A stretch of 64,000 bases of DNA from contig NZ_JACCCL010000001.1 in NCBI RefSeq assembly GCF_013408665.1, positions 492,971 to 556,970 on the forward strand, in the 5' to 3' direction. The position numbers and the translations under genes were made by a program. Origin of the DNA: Sporosarcina sp. JAI121. Lineage in GTDB: Bacteria > Bacillota > Bacilli > Bacillales_A > Planococcaceae. The notes under the pieces were generated by a model that saw nothing but the letters and a program-made list of their open reading frames with translations, made no database searches and was not told where the DNA came from. Positions 7,483 through 16,034 of this stretch are shown piece after piece (position 1 is the first letter of the stretch; each line of letters opens with the position of its first letter).

Positions 7483-7876
7483 GGTAGTTTGCAATGAAAC
7501 CTGGAAAGTGTCCAACGAACCTAGTAAAGTGTCCAACCAACGTTGGAGTCTCCAACGAACTCCTCGAAGTGTCCAACGAAATAAGTCCATAAAGTCTCCA
7601 ACGAACTCCATGTAGTGTCCAACGAACTTTGTAAAGTGTCCAACAAACGGGGGAGTCTCCAACGAACTCCTCGAAGTGTCCAACAAAGTCCATAAAGTCT
7701 CCAACCAACCCCGTGTAGTGTCCAACGAATCTTGTAAAGTGTCCAACAAACCCCGGAGTCTCCAACGAACTCATCCGAGTGTCCAACAAAGCCCAGCAAC
7801 TGTCCAACCAACAAAGAAAAGTCTCCAACCAATCCCGGAAAGTGTCCAACAAACATGAAGGTCTCCCACGAACTCA
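7483..7876. repeat. Array 4 of ~21-nt GTCCAACGAA-type repeats
   Basis: About 19 units with a ~104-nt higher-order period; the GGAGTCTCCAACGAACTCNTC block recurs at about 7544, 7651 and 7755. It ends within a few bases of the sigma-factor stop codon and extends to about 90 bp from the OsmC-like start, so it forms the whole intergenic region. Confidence 0.9.
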
Positions 7877-7879
7877 CCG

Positions 7880-8368
7880 CTATCCGCCCACCAATTCACT
7901 CCTCAACTTCCCAAGTATCCGCTGCCTCCTCTTCTTTATTCCTGCTACTGAAATGCCGACTCTCCCAGCGCATTCCTCAAGCGTGAAACCTTCGATGAAC
8001 AACCACCGGACAAGTTCCTGCTCGGCGGGAGACAAGTTGTCCAGCGCTTCCTCAACTAAATTCGGCAATCCATAATGGATAGCGAATTCGGGCTCAACTA
8101 TATACTCAAGGGACTTGTCTCCAATTAGGATTACATTCTCTTCAAATTGGCTTTCTCTTTTCAATTCATCCAGCATGCTGCCCCGAATGCTTCGATAGGC
8201 AAATGGCGTGAAATTCCCTTTCGTAACATCAAAACGATTCCATGCTTGCCACAAAGCGACTCTTCCTGCCTGTCTGAAACTGTCGTGGTTACGGTGAATA
8301 TTCAGCTTGCGGATAAATGCGGATATCATCGGTTCGTACTGTTCCAAAATATCATCAAAACTCAACAT
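7880..8368 (-). CDS. Sigma-70 family RNA polymerase sigma factor, 162 aa
   Basis: Contains a sigma region 2 (about residues 5-75: FDDILEQYEPMISAFIRKL and the region 2.4-like GNFTPFAYRSIRGSMLDELK) and a region 4 helix-turn-helix (about 105-158: LSPAEQELVRWLFIEGFTLE and AGIKKRRQRILGKL). Region 3 is reduced to a short linker, so the layout is of the small alternative sigma type, but region 2 looks more SigH/SigB-like than typical ECF. No anti-sigma gene is adjacent. Start ATG 8368 follows GGGAAGG. It is divergent from comK with 250 bp between them, which makes a role in competence or stationary phase plausible (inference). Confidence 0.85.
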   Translation of the reverse strand: MLSFDDILEQYEPMISAFIRKLNIHRNHDSFRQAGRVALWQAWNRFDVTKGNFTPFAYRSIRGSMLDELKRESQFEENVILIGDKSLEYIVEPEFAIHYGLPNLVEEALDNLSPAEQELVRWLFIEGFTLEECAGRVGISVAGIKKRRQRILGKLRSELVGG

Positions 8369-8618
8369 TTGAGCGGCCTTCCCGACCGTGCACGATACTT
8401 TTTATTCCCGGGTGACTACATAGTAGTTCATTCGAATTAGGAAATCTAACGAGGATTTGTGACTTTTGGCGTACTATATAGGATGAATGGAAGGGCCATA
8501 GGTGACGTATGAACCTTTTATAATTACAAAATTCATCATATTTAATCAATTATGACTATGAAATGTTATTGTAGAATGGTAATCTGTATATACAACGGAG
8601 AAAAAGGGGGATTTTGAC

Positions 8619-9101
8619 TTGCTAAATTGTGATTCTGATTTGATTGATGGACGAGCATTAGCGCTTAAATCAATTTTCACTGGAGAGTATCGTTCCAAAA
8701 TCATTACAACACATGGTACTTATTTTTCTAAGTTAACACCAAAAAACGTACTGAATAAAGCGTGCCTCACATACTTTTCAACGAAGGAAGGTCGTAAACA
8801 AGCTGCATCGTCTTTGTTGAATTATTCAAAGAAACCGCCATTCATCATAGCACCTAACGAAATCGGGGTTTTCCCGACAAAATCGCCACAAAATCCGGAT
8901 TGTGTCTGGATATTCAATCACCGCCTCAACGTCGAGGAAGTTGTGAAAGGGCAATCGGTTGTAACGTTCGTGAACGGCACATCCATCAACGTAAAAGCCT
9001 CGAAAAACACTATACTAAAACAAAAGCAACGCCTGCACACACTGATGAGCATAAGCCACTTGATGCATCGGGAAAAGGAATTATATGCGGGTGTAAAGTG
9101 A
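8619..9101 (+). CDS. comK: Competence transcription factor ComK
   Basis: 160 residues. Recognisable ComK features are SIFTGEYRSKIITTHGTYF, KNVLNKACLTYFSTKEGRK, the KKPPFIIAPNEIGVFPTKSP core and CVWIFNHR, followed by the conserved SINVKASKNTILKQKQR segment. ComK binds AT-rich K-boxes and switches on DNA-uptake and recombination genes. The start is TTG 8619, with AAAAAGGGGG eight bases upstream; the non-AUG start may keep translation low. The AT-rich region upstream would suit autoregulation, but I could not identify a clean AAAAN5TTTT pair. Confidence 0.93.
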   Translation: MLNCDSDLIDGRALALKSIFTGEYRSKIITTHGTYFSKLTPKNVLNKACLTYFSTKEGRKQAASSLLNYSKKPPFIIAPNEIGVFPTKSPQNPDCVWIFNHRLNVEEVVKGQSVVTFVNGTSINVKASKNTILKQKQRLHTLMSISHLMHREKELYAGVK

Positions 9102-9166
9102 TGATAGCAAGAGTGAGTGACGGGTATTTATTTGTATAAAACCCAATAATTGTATGCTAATAAAAT

Positions 9167-9204
9167 GAAGATCAACCATTTTTGTTAATGAGTGATCTTT
9201 TTTT
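9167..9204 (+). terminator. Weak terminator after comK
   Basis: AAGATCA / TGATCTT stem with a large loop, followed by a run of seven Ts. Confidence 0.5.
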
Positions 9205-9384
9205 GATTGGTTCAAATTATTTAGCCGATTCTTGAAACATCTGTTATTTCTGCAGCATTTGCTCAGGTACTTGATTAATAAAAAGGAATTTAGGTGCGCA
9301 TTACTGCTATCGCGTTCTAAAGAGATTGAATTTATAGTCAAATTAGAATAGTATATACCCATAGATGAATAGGGGGAATAACGA

Positions 9385-10746
9385 ATGCTACCATTACTGA
9401 AAAGCCAACTGGTTTTGGAAAATATCGTCCAATATTCATTTGACGAAATCTTTGTAACAGACGCAGAGGGCAATATTATACTTTCAAGTGATAGCTTCAA
9501 AAACTTTTTTGGGATTGATGCAAAAGAGATTATTAATCAAAATGTATTTGTATTAGAGAAGGAAGGGATACTATCTCCTTCGGTTACTGGTAAAGTCTTA
9601 AAAACAAAAAAGATAGAAACAATTATTCAGGAAACGACAATGGGAAGAAAAATAGTGGTCTCTGGCTATCCGATTATTAATGATAATCAAGAACTATTGG
9701 GAGCTATTAGTTTTTCTAGAGATATTACAGAACTTGATTATCTTAAAAAAACGAATGATCAAGTAGCTAAAATAATGCTTTTATATGAAGAAGAAATTGA
9801 AAAGATGAAAAGTGGGAATGCGGGTTCCTCTTCTACCAATCTAGGGGAAATGAGGCATGTCTTTAGCATTGTTGAAAAAGTATCCTGCATAGATGTTCCT
9901 GTCTTATTGGAAGGGGAATCGGGAGTAGGGAAAAACTTCATCGCACAGAAGATTCACCAAAAATCCAATCGGAAAGACGAACCTTTTATAGAAGTTAACT
10001 GTGGGGCTATCCCCGAGTCGCTAATTGAATCTGAGCTGTTCGGGTATGAAGAAGGTGCGTTTACGGGTGCCAAGAAAGGCGGAAAAAAGGGTTATTTTGA
10101 AGCTGCCGGGAAAGGTACTATACTACTCGATGAAATTTCCGAGCTGCCGTTAAATTTACAAGTTAAATTGTTATCTGTCCTCCAGAACTTAACGATTCAA
10201 CGGGTAGGTGGCAGTTCAATTATTAAACTTAATTGCAGAATAATATGTGCAACAAACCAAAATCTCCAAAAGTTAATTGCCGAAAAAAAGTTCCGGGAAG
10301 ATCTCTATTACAGAATTAATGTTATCAAGATAGCTATACCTCCTTTACGCGAAAGAAGGGAAGAAATAAATAGGTTAGTTACTGAATTATTAGGTGAATT
10401 TAATGCTAAGTATAAAATGAATAAAGAGTTTTCTTCAAATATGATTTCTTGGCTAAATAGGCAGGAGTGGAGGGGGAATATAAGGGAACTTAGAAATTTT
10501 ATCGAGCGCATTTTAATCACATCTAATGAAAATCTGATTGATGTCGATGTAGTCGGGATAAAAGCCTCCGAAGAAGCTGTTATGACTTTAGATAACTATA
10601 TCGGGATGGTGGAAGGAGATTATATTGCTCGAATGTATGAGAAATATCCTAGCAGCATTAAGTTAGCGAAGATGTTAGGAATTAGCCAATCCACGGCAAG
10701 TAGAAAGATAAACCAGTATGTTACTAAGAAACCTAGTCAAAGTTGA
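9385..10746 (+). CDS. PAS-AAA+-Fis sigma-54-dependent transcriptional activator
   Basis: 453 residues. Domains in order: a PAS sensor (about 10-120), a short coiled linker, a sigma-54-interacting AAA+ domain (about 150-375) and a Fis-type HTH (about 410-450). The AAA+ part has Walker A GESGVGKN (177-184), the sigma-54 contact loop GAFTGA (224-229) and Walker B TILLDE (245-250). The HTH has LAKMLGISQSTASRKI. There is no receiver domain, so activity is probably set by a small ligand bound to PAS, as in RocR/PrpR-type activators. A perfect -24/-12 promoter lies 153 bp downstream before the ureohydrolase gene, the obvious target. Confidence 0.93.
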   Translation: MLPLLKSQLVLENIVQYSFDEIFVTDAEGNIILSSDSFKNFFGIDAKEIINQNVFVLEKEGILSPSVTGKVLKTKKIETIIQETTMGRKIVVSGYPIINDNQELLGAISFSRDITELDYLKKTNDQVAKIMLLYEEEIEKMKSGNAGSSSTNLGEMRHVFSIVEKVSCIDVPVLLEGESGVGKNFIAQKIHQKSNRKDEPFIEVNCGAIPESLIESELFGYEEGAFTGAKKGGKKGYFEAAGKGTILLDEISELPLNLQVKLLSVLQNLTIQRVGGSSIIKLNCRIICATNQNLQKLIAEKKFREDLYYRINVIKIAIPPLRERREEINRLVTELLGEFNAKYKMNKEFSSNMISWLNRQEWRGNIRELRNFIERILITSNENLIDVDVVGIKASEEAVMTLDNYIGMVEGDYIARMYEKYPSSIKLAKMLGISQSTASRKINQYVTKKPSQS

Positions 10747-10758
10747 CTAGGTTTCTTA
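10725..10758 (+). terminator. Terminator overlapping the end of the activator gene
   Basis: A perfect 16-bp stem (TAAGAAACCTAGTCAA / TTGACTAGGTTTCTTA, 2-nt loop) that includes the last codons and the stop. Confidence 0.75.
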
Positions 10759-10826
10759 CGTATAAGATTAAATAATGCCGGATTTTGGTTAAACTGGAAC
10801 ACGGAAATTTCATGTTTAGATCCGAA

Positions 10827-10854
10827 AGCCTTTACCTTATCGAAATTCAAGGCT
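10827..10854. promoter_or_regulatory. Candidate activator binding site (inverted repeat)
   Basis: AGCCTT-N16-AAGGCT about 45-70 bp upstream of the -24 element. A second pair GTACA-N14-TGTAC follows directly. Either could be the upstream activating sequence, judged on position and symmetry only. Confidence 0.35.
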
Positions 10855-10898
10855 GTACAGTTGCTTGCGCTATTGTACGGACGCCCCTCTCCCGGGAT

Positions 10899-10914
10899 TG
10901 GCACACTACTTGCA
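10899..10914 (+). promoter_or_regulatory. Sigma-54 (-24/-12) promoter
   Basis: TGGCAC (10899-10904), five bases, TTGCA (10910-10914): an exact match to the consensus TGGCAC-N5-TTGCW, 80 bp before the ureohydrolase start. This ties the ureohydrolase-YjiH pair to RpoN and the adjacent activator. Confidence 0.85.
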
Positions 10915-10993
10915 ATAGTATAGTTATCAAGAAAAGGTAACACTAGCAAAGCCTTTTTTCTTGAAACTGAATTTTAAACTATGAGGGGGATTT

Positions 10994-11992
10994 ATGATGA
11001 AAAATCAAAACGAAAAACAAGTTCTTAACCTTCCATTCACAGGTATTTGCTCATTTGGTAAGTATCCAATCTGCACAAGCCTCGACGAACTAGATGCGGA
11101 TGTAGCGGTTATTGGAGTGCCTTATGACATGGGGACACAGTGGAAGTCGGGTACTAGAATGGGGCCACGTGGAATGCGGGAAGGCTCTACTTTATATAGT
11201 TTCGGGCTGGAAGGGGCCTATGATATTGAGAAGGATATTATGTATTTAGGTCCGGACTGTAAAGTGGTCGATTGCGGGGATGTGGATATCGTTCATGGCG
11301 ATTTGGAACAGAGCTTCGAAAATGTTGAAGAGTCGATTAGAAAAATCGTTTCTAAAGGAGCCATACCTGTCGTAATGGGGGGAGATCATTCCATTACAAT
11401 ACCGGTTGGAAGGGCATTAGATTCGGTGGGTCCATTCCACGTAATTCAAATAGATGCACATCTGGATTGGGCGGATCATCGTTCAGGACAAAGATACGGG
11501 CATGGTAGCACGCTTCGTCGTTTAGCGGAAATGGACTATGTCGATAAGATGTTCCAATTAGGAATCCGTGGGATTAGTAGTAGCAAAAAGGAAGATGTGG
11601 ATGCGGCTAGAGAGTATGGGAGTGTAATCTTGTCTCCACGACAAATGAGGAAAATGAGTATTGAATCGGTTTTGGATTTAATTCCAGAAGGCGAAAACTA
11701 TTATGTAACAATAGATATAGATGGATTGGATCCTTCATTGGCACCTGGTACAGGAACTCCTTCCCCGGGCGGATTGTACTATGACGAGGTGAATGAGCTA
11801 TTGGAAGGGATTGCGAAAAGGGGGAATGTAATCGGTTTTGACTTAGTGGAAGTTTCTCCTCCATATGATCCTACTGGAATAACGAGTCAAGTTGGTGCAA
11901 GACTTATTCTTGATTTTATCAGTTTCATTTTAAAAGAAAAAGAAGTACCTGAGCAATTGGAGTTGGCTTCATCTCTTCAATTAAATAGCTGA
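10994..11992 (+). CDS. Ureohydrolase (agmatinase/arginase family)
   Basis: 332 residues with all Mn-binding motifs: GGDHS (129-133), DAHLD (154-158) and DIDGLDPS (241-248). Family members hydrolyse a guanidino group to urea plus an amine: agmatine, guanidinobutyrate, guanidinopropionate and arginine are known substrates. I cannot assign the substrate from sequence. Not being next to speA/speE, and having its own sigma-54 promoter with a PAS sensor, suggests catabolism of an external guanidino compound. RBS GAGGGGG; either of two adjacent ATGs may start. It is followed by a hairpin and the YjiH gene in the same direction. Confidence 0.9.
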   Translation: MMKNQNEKQVLNLPFTGICSFGKYPICTSLDELDADVAVIGVPYDMGTQWKSGTRMGPRGMREGSTLYSFGLEGAYDIEKDIMYLGPDCKVVDCGDVDIVHGDLEQSFENVEESIRKIVSKGAIPVVMGGDHSITIPVGRALDSVGPFHVIQIDAHLDWADHRSGQRYGHGSTLRRLAEMDYVDKMFQLGIRGISSSKKEDVDAAREYGSVILSPRQMRKMSIESVLDLIPEGENYYVTIDIDGLDPSLAPGTGTPSPGGLYYDEVNELLEGIAKRGNVIGFDLVEVSPPYDPTGITSQVGARLILDFISFILKEKEVPEQLELASSLQLNS

Positions 11993-12010
11993 AATAGAGA
12001 ATTGACATAG

Positions 12011-12038
12011 TAGAGAAGGATGTTCACATCTTTCTCTA
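12011..12038 (+). terminator. Intercistronic hairpin
   Basis: TAGAGAAGGATGT / ACATCTTTCTCTA with a 2-nt loop but no long T-run. It could attenuate or stabilise the upstream mRNA rather than end transcription. Confidence 0.5.
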
Positions 12039-12121
12039 TTATGTTACATCTACACACCAAAACATTCTTTCCATGGAACATCAATATTCTTTTTTGCCCC
12101 AAGACATATGGAGGTGACAAT

Positions 12122-13606
12122 ATGAATCAGAGTGCATTGGAAATTGATAAGAAAAAGGTGAAACGTAAGGACCCTAGCCCCAATATTGAAATAGTGGATC
12201 GCGATGATCCCGGTTATGTTGACCAGATAACAATAACTAAAAAACAATATGGAATTGGTATTACTAAGTCAATCGTTTTCACGTCGATTGCTGTTCTTGT
12301 TTTCTTTATTCCGATGAATATAAACGGAAAAACGGATATATTATTCGGGTACATTTATAACTATCTTCAAAACTTATTTGGGATTGTAGGATTATGGATT
12401 GTTACATTGTTAATGGTAGTAAATGTAGTTGCAAGTTTCTATGGGAAATTTGTTGCAAAAAATGATTCTTTCTTAGGGAAATATTATGGCCATGACTCTG
12501 TTATGCATCCATTCTTCTATCTATTAGGAGCTTTCTATACTGTTATATATACCCTTGATTTCACTTTTACCCAATTTACAGGCCCAGACTGGATTGTTGG
12601 CAGTGGTACGGGTGGTACCGTTATTCCGAGCATTGTCCTTGGGGTGACTTGGATAATTATCGTTGGCGCATTTTTTATGCCTTTCCTTTTGAATTATGGG
12701 GGAATAGATTTCGTAGGTTCAATTATGGAACCGTTAATGCGACCACTTTTTAAAGTTCCTGGAAAGAGTGCAATCGATGCAATCGCTTCATTTGTCGGGT
12801 CATCTTCAATGGCTGTAATCATTACGAGTAGACTGTATCGCATGAATGTCTATACTAGAAAAGAGGCAGCATTTATTGCTACGTCTTTTAGTGCAGTGAG
12901 TGTAGGGTTTGCGTTATTAGTTATTAATACAGCAGGTTTGGGAGATCATTTTTTAAAAACATACTTCTCATCCCTTGCGATAACATTTCTAGTCTCCATT
13001 GTAATGATTAGAATTCCACCCCTTTCGAGGAAACCAAATACGTTTCATAGTGGAAAAGTGCAGACAGTAGAGGACAGAACGAATGAAGCGAAATTCGAAC
13101 TGGGCATTTTTAAGCGTGGTGCTGAGCGTGCAGCCAAAAGGGCTTATACCGCGGAGAGCTTATTTAAAGAAATTGTATTAAGTTTAAAAGATGGGTTTAA
13201 TGTACTGCCAAAGGTATTGACGTTAATTGCGGCAGCTGGAATATCCGGTTTAATTATCGCTGAATACACACCTGTTTTCAATTGGCTTGGCCAGGCGTTT
13301 ATTCCTCTTTTAAACCTGTTTGCGGTACCTAATGCTTCAGTCATTGCACCTTCCATTCCCGTTGGATTTGCTGAAATGTTCCTTCCTGTGCTATTGATAG
13401 CAGATAAAATTGACGTTATCGAAATTGGCGCAAGATACTTCATTACGGCATTATCAATGGTTCAAATTATTTTCCTATCCGAAACAGTCGTAGTCATGAT
13501 GGCGACAAAATTGCCAGTGAAATTTGGCGAGCTCGTTGTATGTTTTTTACTTCGTACTTTGATTGCGATTCCAATCGTAGCGTTGTTCATGCATCTGTTG
13601 TTTTGA
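12122..13606 (+). CDS. YjiH-family membrane protein (nucleoside-recognition/Gate domain)
   Basis: 494 residues from ATG 12122, which has GAGGTGAC upstream; an earlier in-frame start runs through the intercistronic hairpin and is rejected. A ~50-residue cytoplasmic tail is followed by about ten transmembrane helices. Two Gate-like segments are seen (around VPGKSAIDAIASFVGSSSMA and FIPLLNLFAVPNASVIAPS). Gate-domain proteins include nucleoside carriers and SpmA/SpmB-like proteins; YjiH homologues are uncharacterised. Position after the ureohydrolase under one sigma-54 promoter suggests transport of the guanidino substrate or its product (inference). Confidence 0.85.
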   Translation: MNQSALEIDKKKVKRKDPSPNIEIVDRDDPGYVDQITITKKQYGIGITKSIVFTSIAVLVFFIPMNINGKTDILFGYIYNYLQNLFGIVGLWIVTLLMVVNVVASFYGKFVAKNDSFLGKYYGHDSVMHPFFYLLGAFYTVIYTLDFTFTQFTGPDWIVGSGTGGTVIPSIVLGVTWIIIVGAFFMPFLLNYGGIDFVGSIMEPLMRPLFKVPGKSAIDAIASFVGSSSMAVIITSRLYRMNVYTRKEAAFIATSFSAVSVGFALLVINTAGLGDHFLKTYFSSLAITFLVSIVMIRIPPLSRKPNTFHSGKVQTVEDRTNEAKFELGIFKRGAERAAKRAYTAESLFKEIVLSLKDGFNVLPKVLTLIAAAGISGLIIAEYTPVFNWLGQAFIPLLNLFAVPNASVIAPSIPVGFAEMFLPVLLIADKIDVIEIGARYFITALSMVQIIFLSETVVVMMATKLPVKFGELVVCFLLRTLIAIPIVALFMHLLF

Positions 13607-13672
13607 GTAGACAGTCAGGTATTCGTATAGAATCCTACTTAGGAATGTCACTACACAAGTATAGTAATTTTG

Positions 13673-13706
13673 AAATCAGACACCTTTTAGGATGTCTGAT
13701 TTTTTT
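13673..13706 (+). terminator. Terminator after YjiH gene
   Basis: Stem AAATCAGACA / TGTCTGATTT with a 10-nt loop and T-run. Confidence 0.85.
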
Positions 13707-13789
13707 GTGGTAAATGGAAGGGAGAATAGCAGAGTTTTTCATGTTTAGTTATTCCTCCCTTCACTTTATTATCGGAGAAAGAAATGGAG

Positions 13790-13821
13790 TTATCATTGAA
13801 TGATAATCGTTGTGATATAAT
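13790..13821 (+). promoter_or_regulatory. Promoter -10 with overlapping palindrome upstream of IclR gene
   Basis: TATAAT at 13816-13821, with the perfect inverted repeat TTATCATT-G-AATGATAA (13790-13806) over the expected -35 region. The arms resemble half of a Fur-type box but the full 7-1-7 layout is not met. An autoregulatory operator for the IclR gene is the simplest reading. Confidence 0.4.
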
Positions 13822-13909
13822 AGATTGGAAATGATTTTATTTACATTTACGTTCGAATTTATGACATTTACTTGAAGTCTCAGAATACTAGATACGGAGT
13901 GGGAGAATT

Positions 13910-14662
13910 ATGGACCAGACACAGACAGTAGGCAGGGCTCTTGATATATTATTTGTATTGGCAGAAGCGGAAAAGACAATGACGGTAAGTGAGATTTCGG
14001 AAAAAGTACCGCTTCCAGAAAGTACGACTTATCGGCTGATTAAGACGTTGGAACTAAATGGGGTCGTGGAAAGGAAATCCAGGGGACAGATAAGCCTAGG
14101 TATGCGTATCATGGATTTGGCAAGAAGTTTGCATCAGCAGATAGATCGGGATCTACTGACAATTGCTCGTCCTATCATGGAAGAATTGACCGAAAAGTTG
14201 AATGAAACATCTCTATTGGTAGTGAGAAGGGGAACAATTGGAATTACAGTACAGTATATAGAAGGGAAAAGGCTTATCGGACTGGTTACTAAAAACGGTA
14301 ATACTCATCCCTTGCATCGGGGGGCTTCTGGAAAAGCCATCTTGGCATTTGAAAACGAGAAAACAATCAATAAGATACTTACTGCGGAGAAAGAAGAAGA
14401 GCCCGATAAATTGTATATGGAATTAGAAGAAATTCGAAAGACCAACTTTATTAAAACCGTTGGAGAAGTAGATTCGGATACACTGGCGGTGGCTGCGCCG
14501 ATTTTTGATGAATTCAATCGAGTAATTGCAAGTTTATCGATTGTTGGACCAAAGGATCGTTTTAGTGAGGATGCTACCCGAATGACAATTGCAGAAGTCG
14601 TGAAAGCATCTAAAGAAATCACTGAAAAAATCCATGAAAATCAGTCATTATTAAGTGATTAA
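13910..14662 (+). CDS. IclR-family transcriptional regulator
   Basis: 250 residues: N-terminal winged helix (about 8-65, with VSEISEKVPLPESTTYRLIKT) and an IclR effector domain (about 80-245, with HPLHRGASGKAILAF and VGEVDSDTLAVAAPIFDEF). IclR proteins bind small metabolites and usually control an adjacent catabolic operon. Here the TRAP/amidohydrolase cluster starts 260 bp downstream in the same direction, beyond a terminator, and is the likely target. Confidence 0.93.
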   Translation: MDQTQTVGRALDILFVLAEAEKTMTVSEISEKVPLPESTTYRLIKTLELNGVVERKSRGQISLGMRIMDLARSLHQQIDRDLLTIARPIMEELTEKLNETSLLVVRRGTIGITVQYIEGKRLIGLVTKNGNTHPLHRGASGKAILAFENEKTINKILTAEKEEEPDKLYMELEEIRKTNFIKTVGEVDSDTLAVAAPIFDEFNRVIASLSIVGPKDRFSEDATRMTIAEVVKASKEITEKIHENQSLLSD

Positions 14663-14706
14663 GTAGTCTTTGTTCTATCTAATTTAATAGCGCCACTTGC
14701 AGGAGG

Positions 14707-14760
14707 GAATCCCTATTTCATAATCGATGTTTAGATTAAAAAAGGGGTTCTTTTTTTTTG
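14707..14760 (+). terminator. Terminator after IclR gene
   Basis: Stem GAATCCCT / AGGGGTTC (one T-G pair) around an AT-rich loop, followed by nine Ts. Confidence 0.7.
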
Positions 14761-14868
14761 ACTTTTAAGCGTGGGTCTTGAGAAGAATTCGTAAAATGTA
14801 AAAGGGAGAGTTAATTTTCTGAAGAAATACTCAAAAAGTTCTTGCCATATTAAAATTCTTCGTTTAAT

Positions 14869-14900
14869 ATAATTCTCAAGAGGTAGTTTTATAATTCTCA
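14869..14900. promoter_or_regulatory. Direct repeat ATAATTCTCA, 22 bp apart, upstream of dctP
   Basis: Two exact copies of ATAATTCTCA at 14869 and 14891, two helical turns apart, just before the RBS of the first TRAP gene. They are good candidates for operator half-sites, for instance of the upstream IclR regulator. Confidence 0.4.
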
Positions 14901-14924
14901 TTAATTGATAATAAGGAGAGGTGA

Positions 14925-15926
14925 ATGGCATTGAGAAAAATAGTAAAGAGCGGTTTCATGTTGGGGATTGCCATGATGATAATGGCAGGATGTTCTAGTA
15001 AGGGTGGACAAGATGGCGGAGAAATGGAAACGCTTTCTTTAGCGCATGGTGGAAGTTTAGATTCCCATCTTCAGCAGGGGGCATTGAAATTTCAAGAGCT
15101 TGTTGAAGAGAAATCAAACGGTGAAATCAAAATTCAAATACACCCAAACTCTGAATTGGGTGCGGAGAGAGAAGCAGCAGAATCCGTTCAAAATGGCAGC
15201 ATCGACATCGCGATACTTTCCACGGGACCGATGGGGAACTTTGCAGACAAAGTAAACGCATTGGATTTCCCGTTTCTATTCAAAGATCATGTACACGCTG
15301 AAAAAGTGTTAGACGGTGAAGTAGGTGAAATAATTTCTAAGCAATTGGAAGATGCGAACTTTAAAAATCTCTATTGGGTAGATAACGGAGCGTATCATAT
15401 TGCGACAAATGAAAAGCCGGTTCGTCAATTTTCAGATTTGAAAGGTTTGAAATTACGAACACAAGAAAATCAAATTCAAATCGATACAATCAATGCTTTT
15501 AAGGCGTCAGCTACACCTATTCCATTTAGTGAACTTTTCCTTTCAGCGCAGCAAGGAATTGTAGATGGACAAGGGAATTCCTTGGCTGTATTGATTCCAC
15601 AAAAGTATTATGAAGTTCATAAATATTTAACGGTAACGAATCACATGTATTCTGCAGGAATGATTTTGATGAACAACGACAAATTTAGTGGTTATCCAGA
15701 AGACACTCAACAGATTCTTTTGGAAGCTGCGAAAGAGGCGGGTGCATATGAAAGGGAATATGTACAACAACTAGAAAAAGAGTTTAAAGAAATCGCAGTT
15801 AAGAACGGCATGGAAATCATTGAAGACACGGATTTGGAACCATTTAAAGAAGCTGTACAACCAATCTATCAAAAATACGAAAAGAAGTTCGGCGATATCC
15901 ATAAAATTGTTGCTGAGACGGAATAA
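14925..15926 (+). CDS. TRAP transporter solute-binding lipoprotein (DctP family)
   Basis: 333 residues. Lipoprotein signal with lipobox IMAGC (Cys about residue 23), so it is anchored on the outer face of the membrane. The DctP/TAXI-like P-subunit fold follows, with LKFQELVEEKSNGEIKIQI, DLKGLKLRTQENQIQ (the conserved Arg that usually binds the ligand carboxylate) and FSELFLSAQQGIVDGQGN. It works with the DctQ and DctM genes at 16983 and 17485. The neighbouring hydrolases suggest a ureide or carbamoyl-amino-acid ligand rather than a C4-dicarboxylate. AAGGAGAGG precedes ATG. Confidence 0.93.
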   Translation: MALRKIVKSGFMLGIAMMIMAGCSSKGGQDGGEMETLSLAHGGSLDSHLQQGALKFQELVEEKSNGEIKIQIHPNSELGAEREAAESVQNGSIDIAILSTGPMGNFADKVNALDFPFLFKDHVHAEKVLDGEVGEIISKQLEDANFKNLYWVDNGAYHIATNEKPVRQFSDLKGLKLRTQENQIQIDTINAFKASATPIPFSELFLSAQQGIVDGQGNSLAVLIPQKYYEVHKYLTVTNHMYSAGMILMNNDKFSGYPEDTQQILLEAAKEAGAYEREYVQQLEKEFKEIAVKNGMEIIEDTDLEPFKEAVQPIYQKYEKKFGDIHKIVAETE

Positions 15927-15970
15927 GCAACAGGAATGTGTATCCGGAATTCTCGATGATTGAAGCCGTG

Positions 15971-15999
15971 AAGGGAAGAAGTGTTGAAAATCTTCCCTT
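15971..15999 (+). terminator. Intercistronic hairpin between dctP and deacetylase genes
   Basis: AAGGGAAGA / TCTTCCCTT with an 11-nt loop and no strong T-run. Such hairpins often protect the 3' end of the highly expressed binding-protein message. Confidence 0.5.
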
Positions 16000-16034
16000 T
16001 GTGGACATTAGTAATCATGAAAGAGGTCATTCAT

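Noticed and set aside
7394-7852. N-terminal extension of the OsmC-like protein into repeat array 4
   Set aside because: AAGGAGGGG directly before ATG 7393 and family length both place the start there.
8369-8618. ComK boxes (AAAAN5TTTT) for comK autoregulation
   Set aside because: The region is AT-rich, but I could not find a clean pair with correct spacing by eye.
13790-13820. Fur box before the IclR gene
   Set aside because: Only one TGATAAT half is good; the 7-1-7 layout fails and the genes are not iron-related. Kept only as a generic palindrome.
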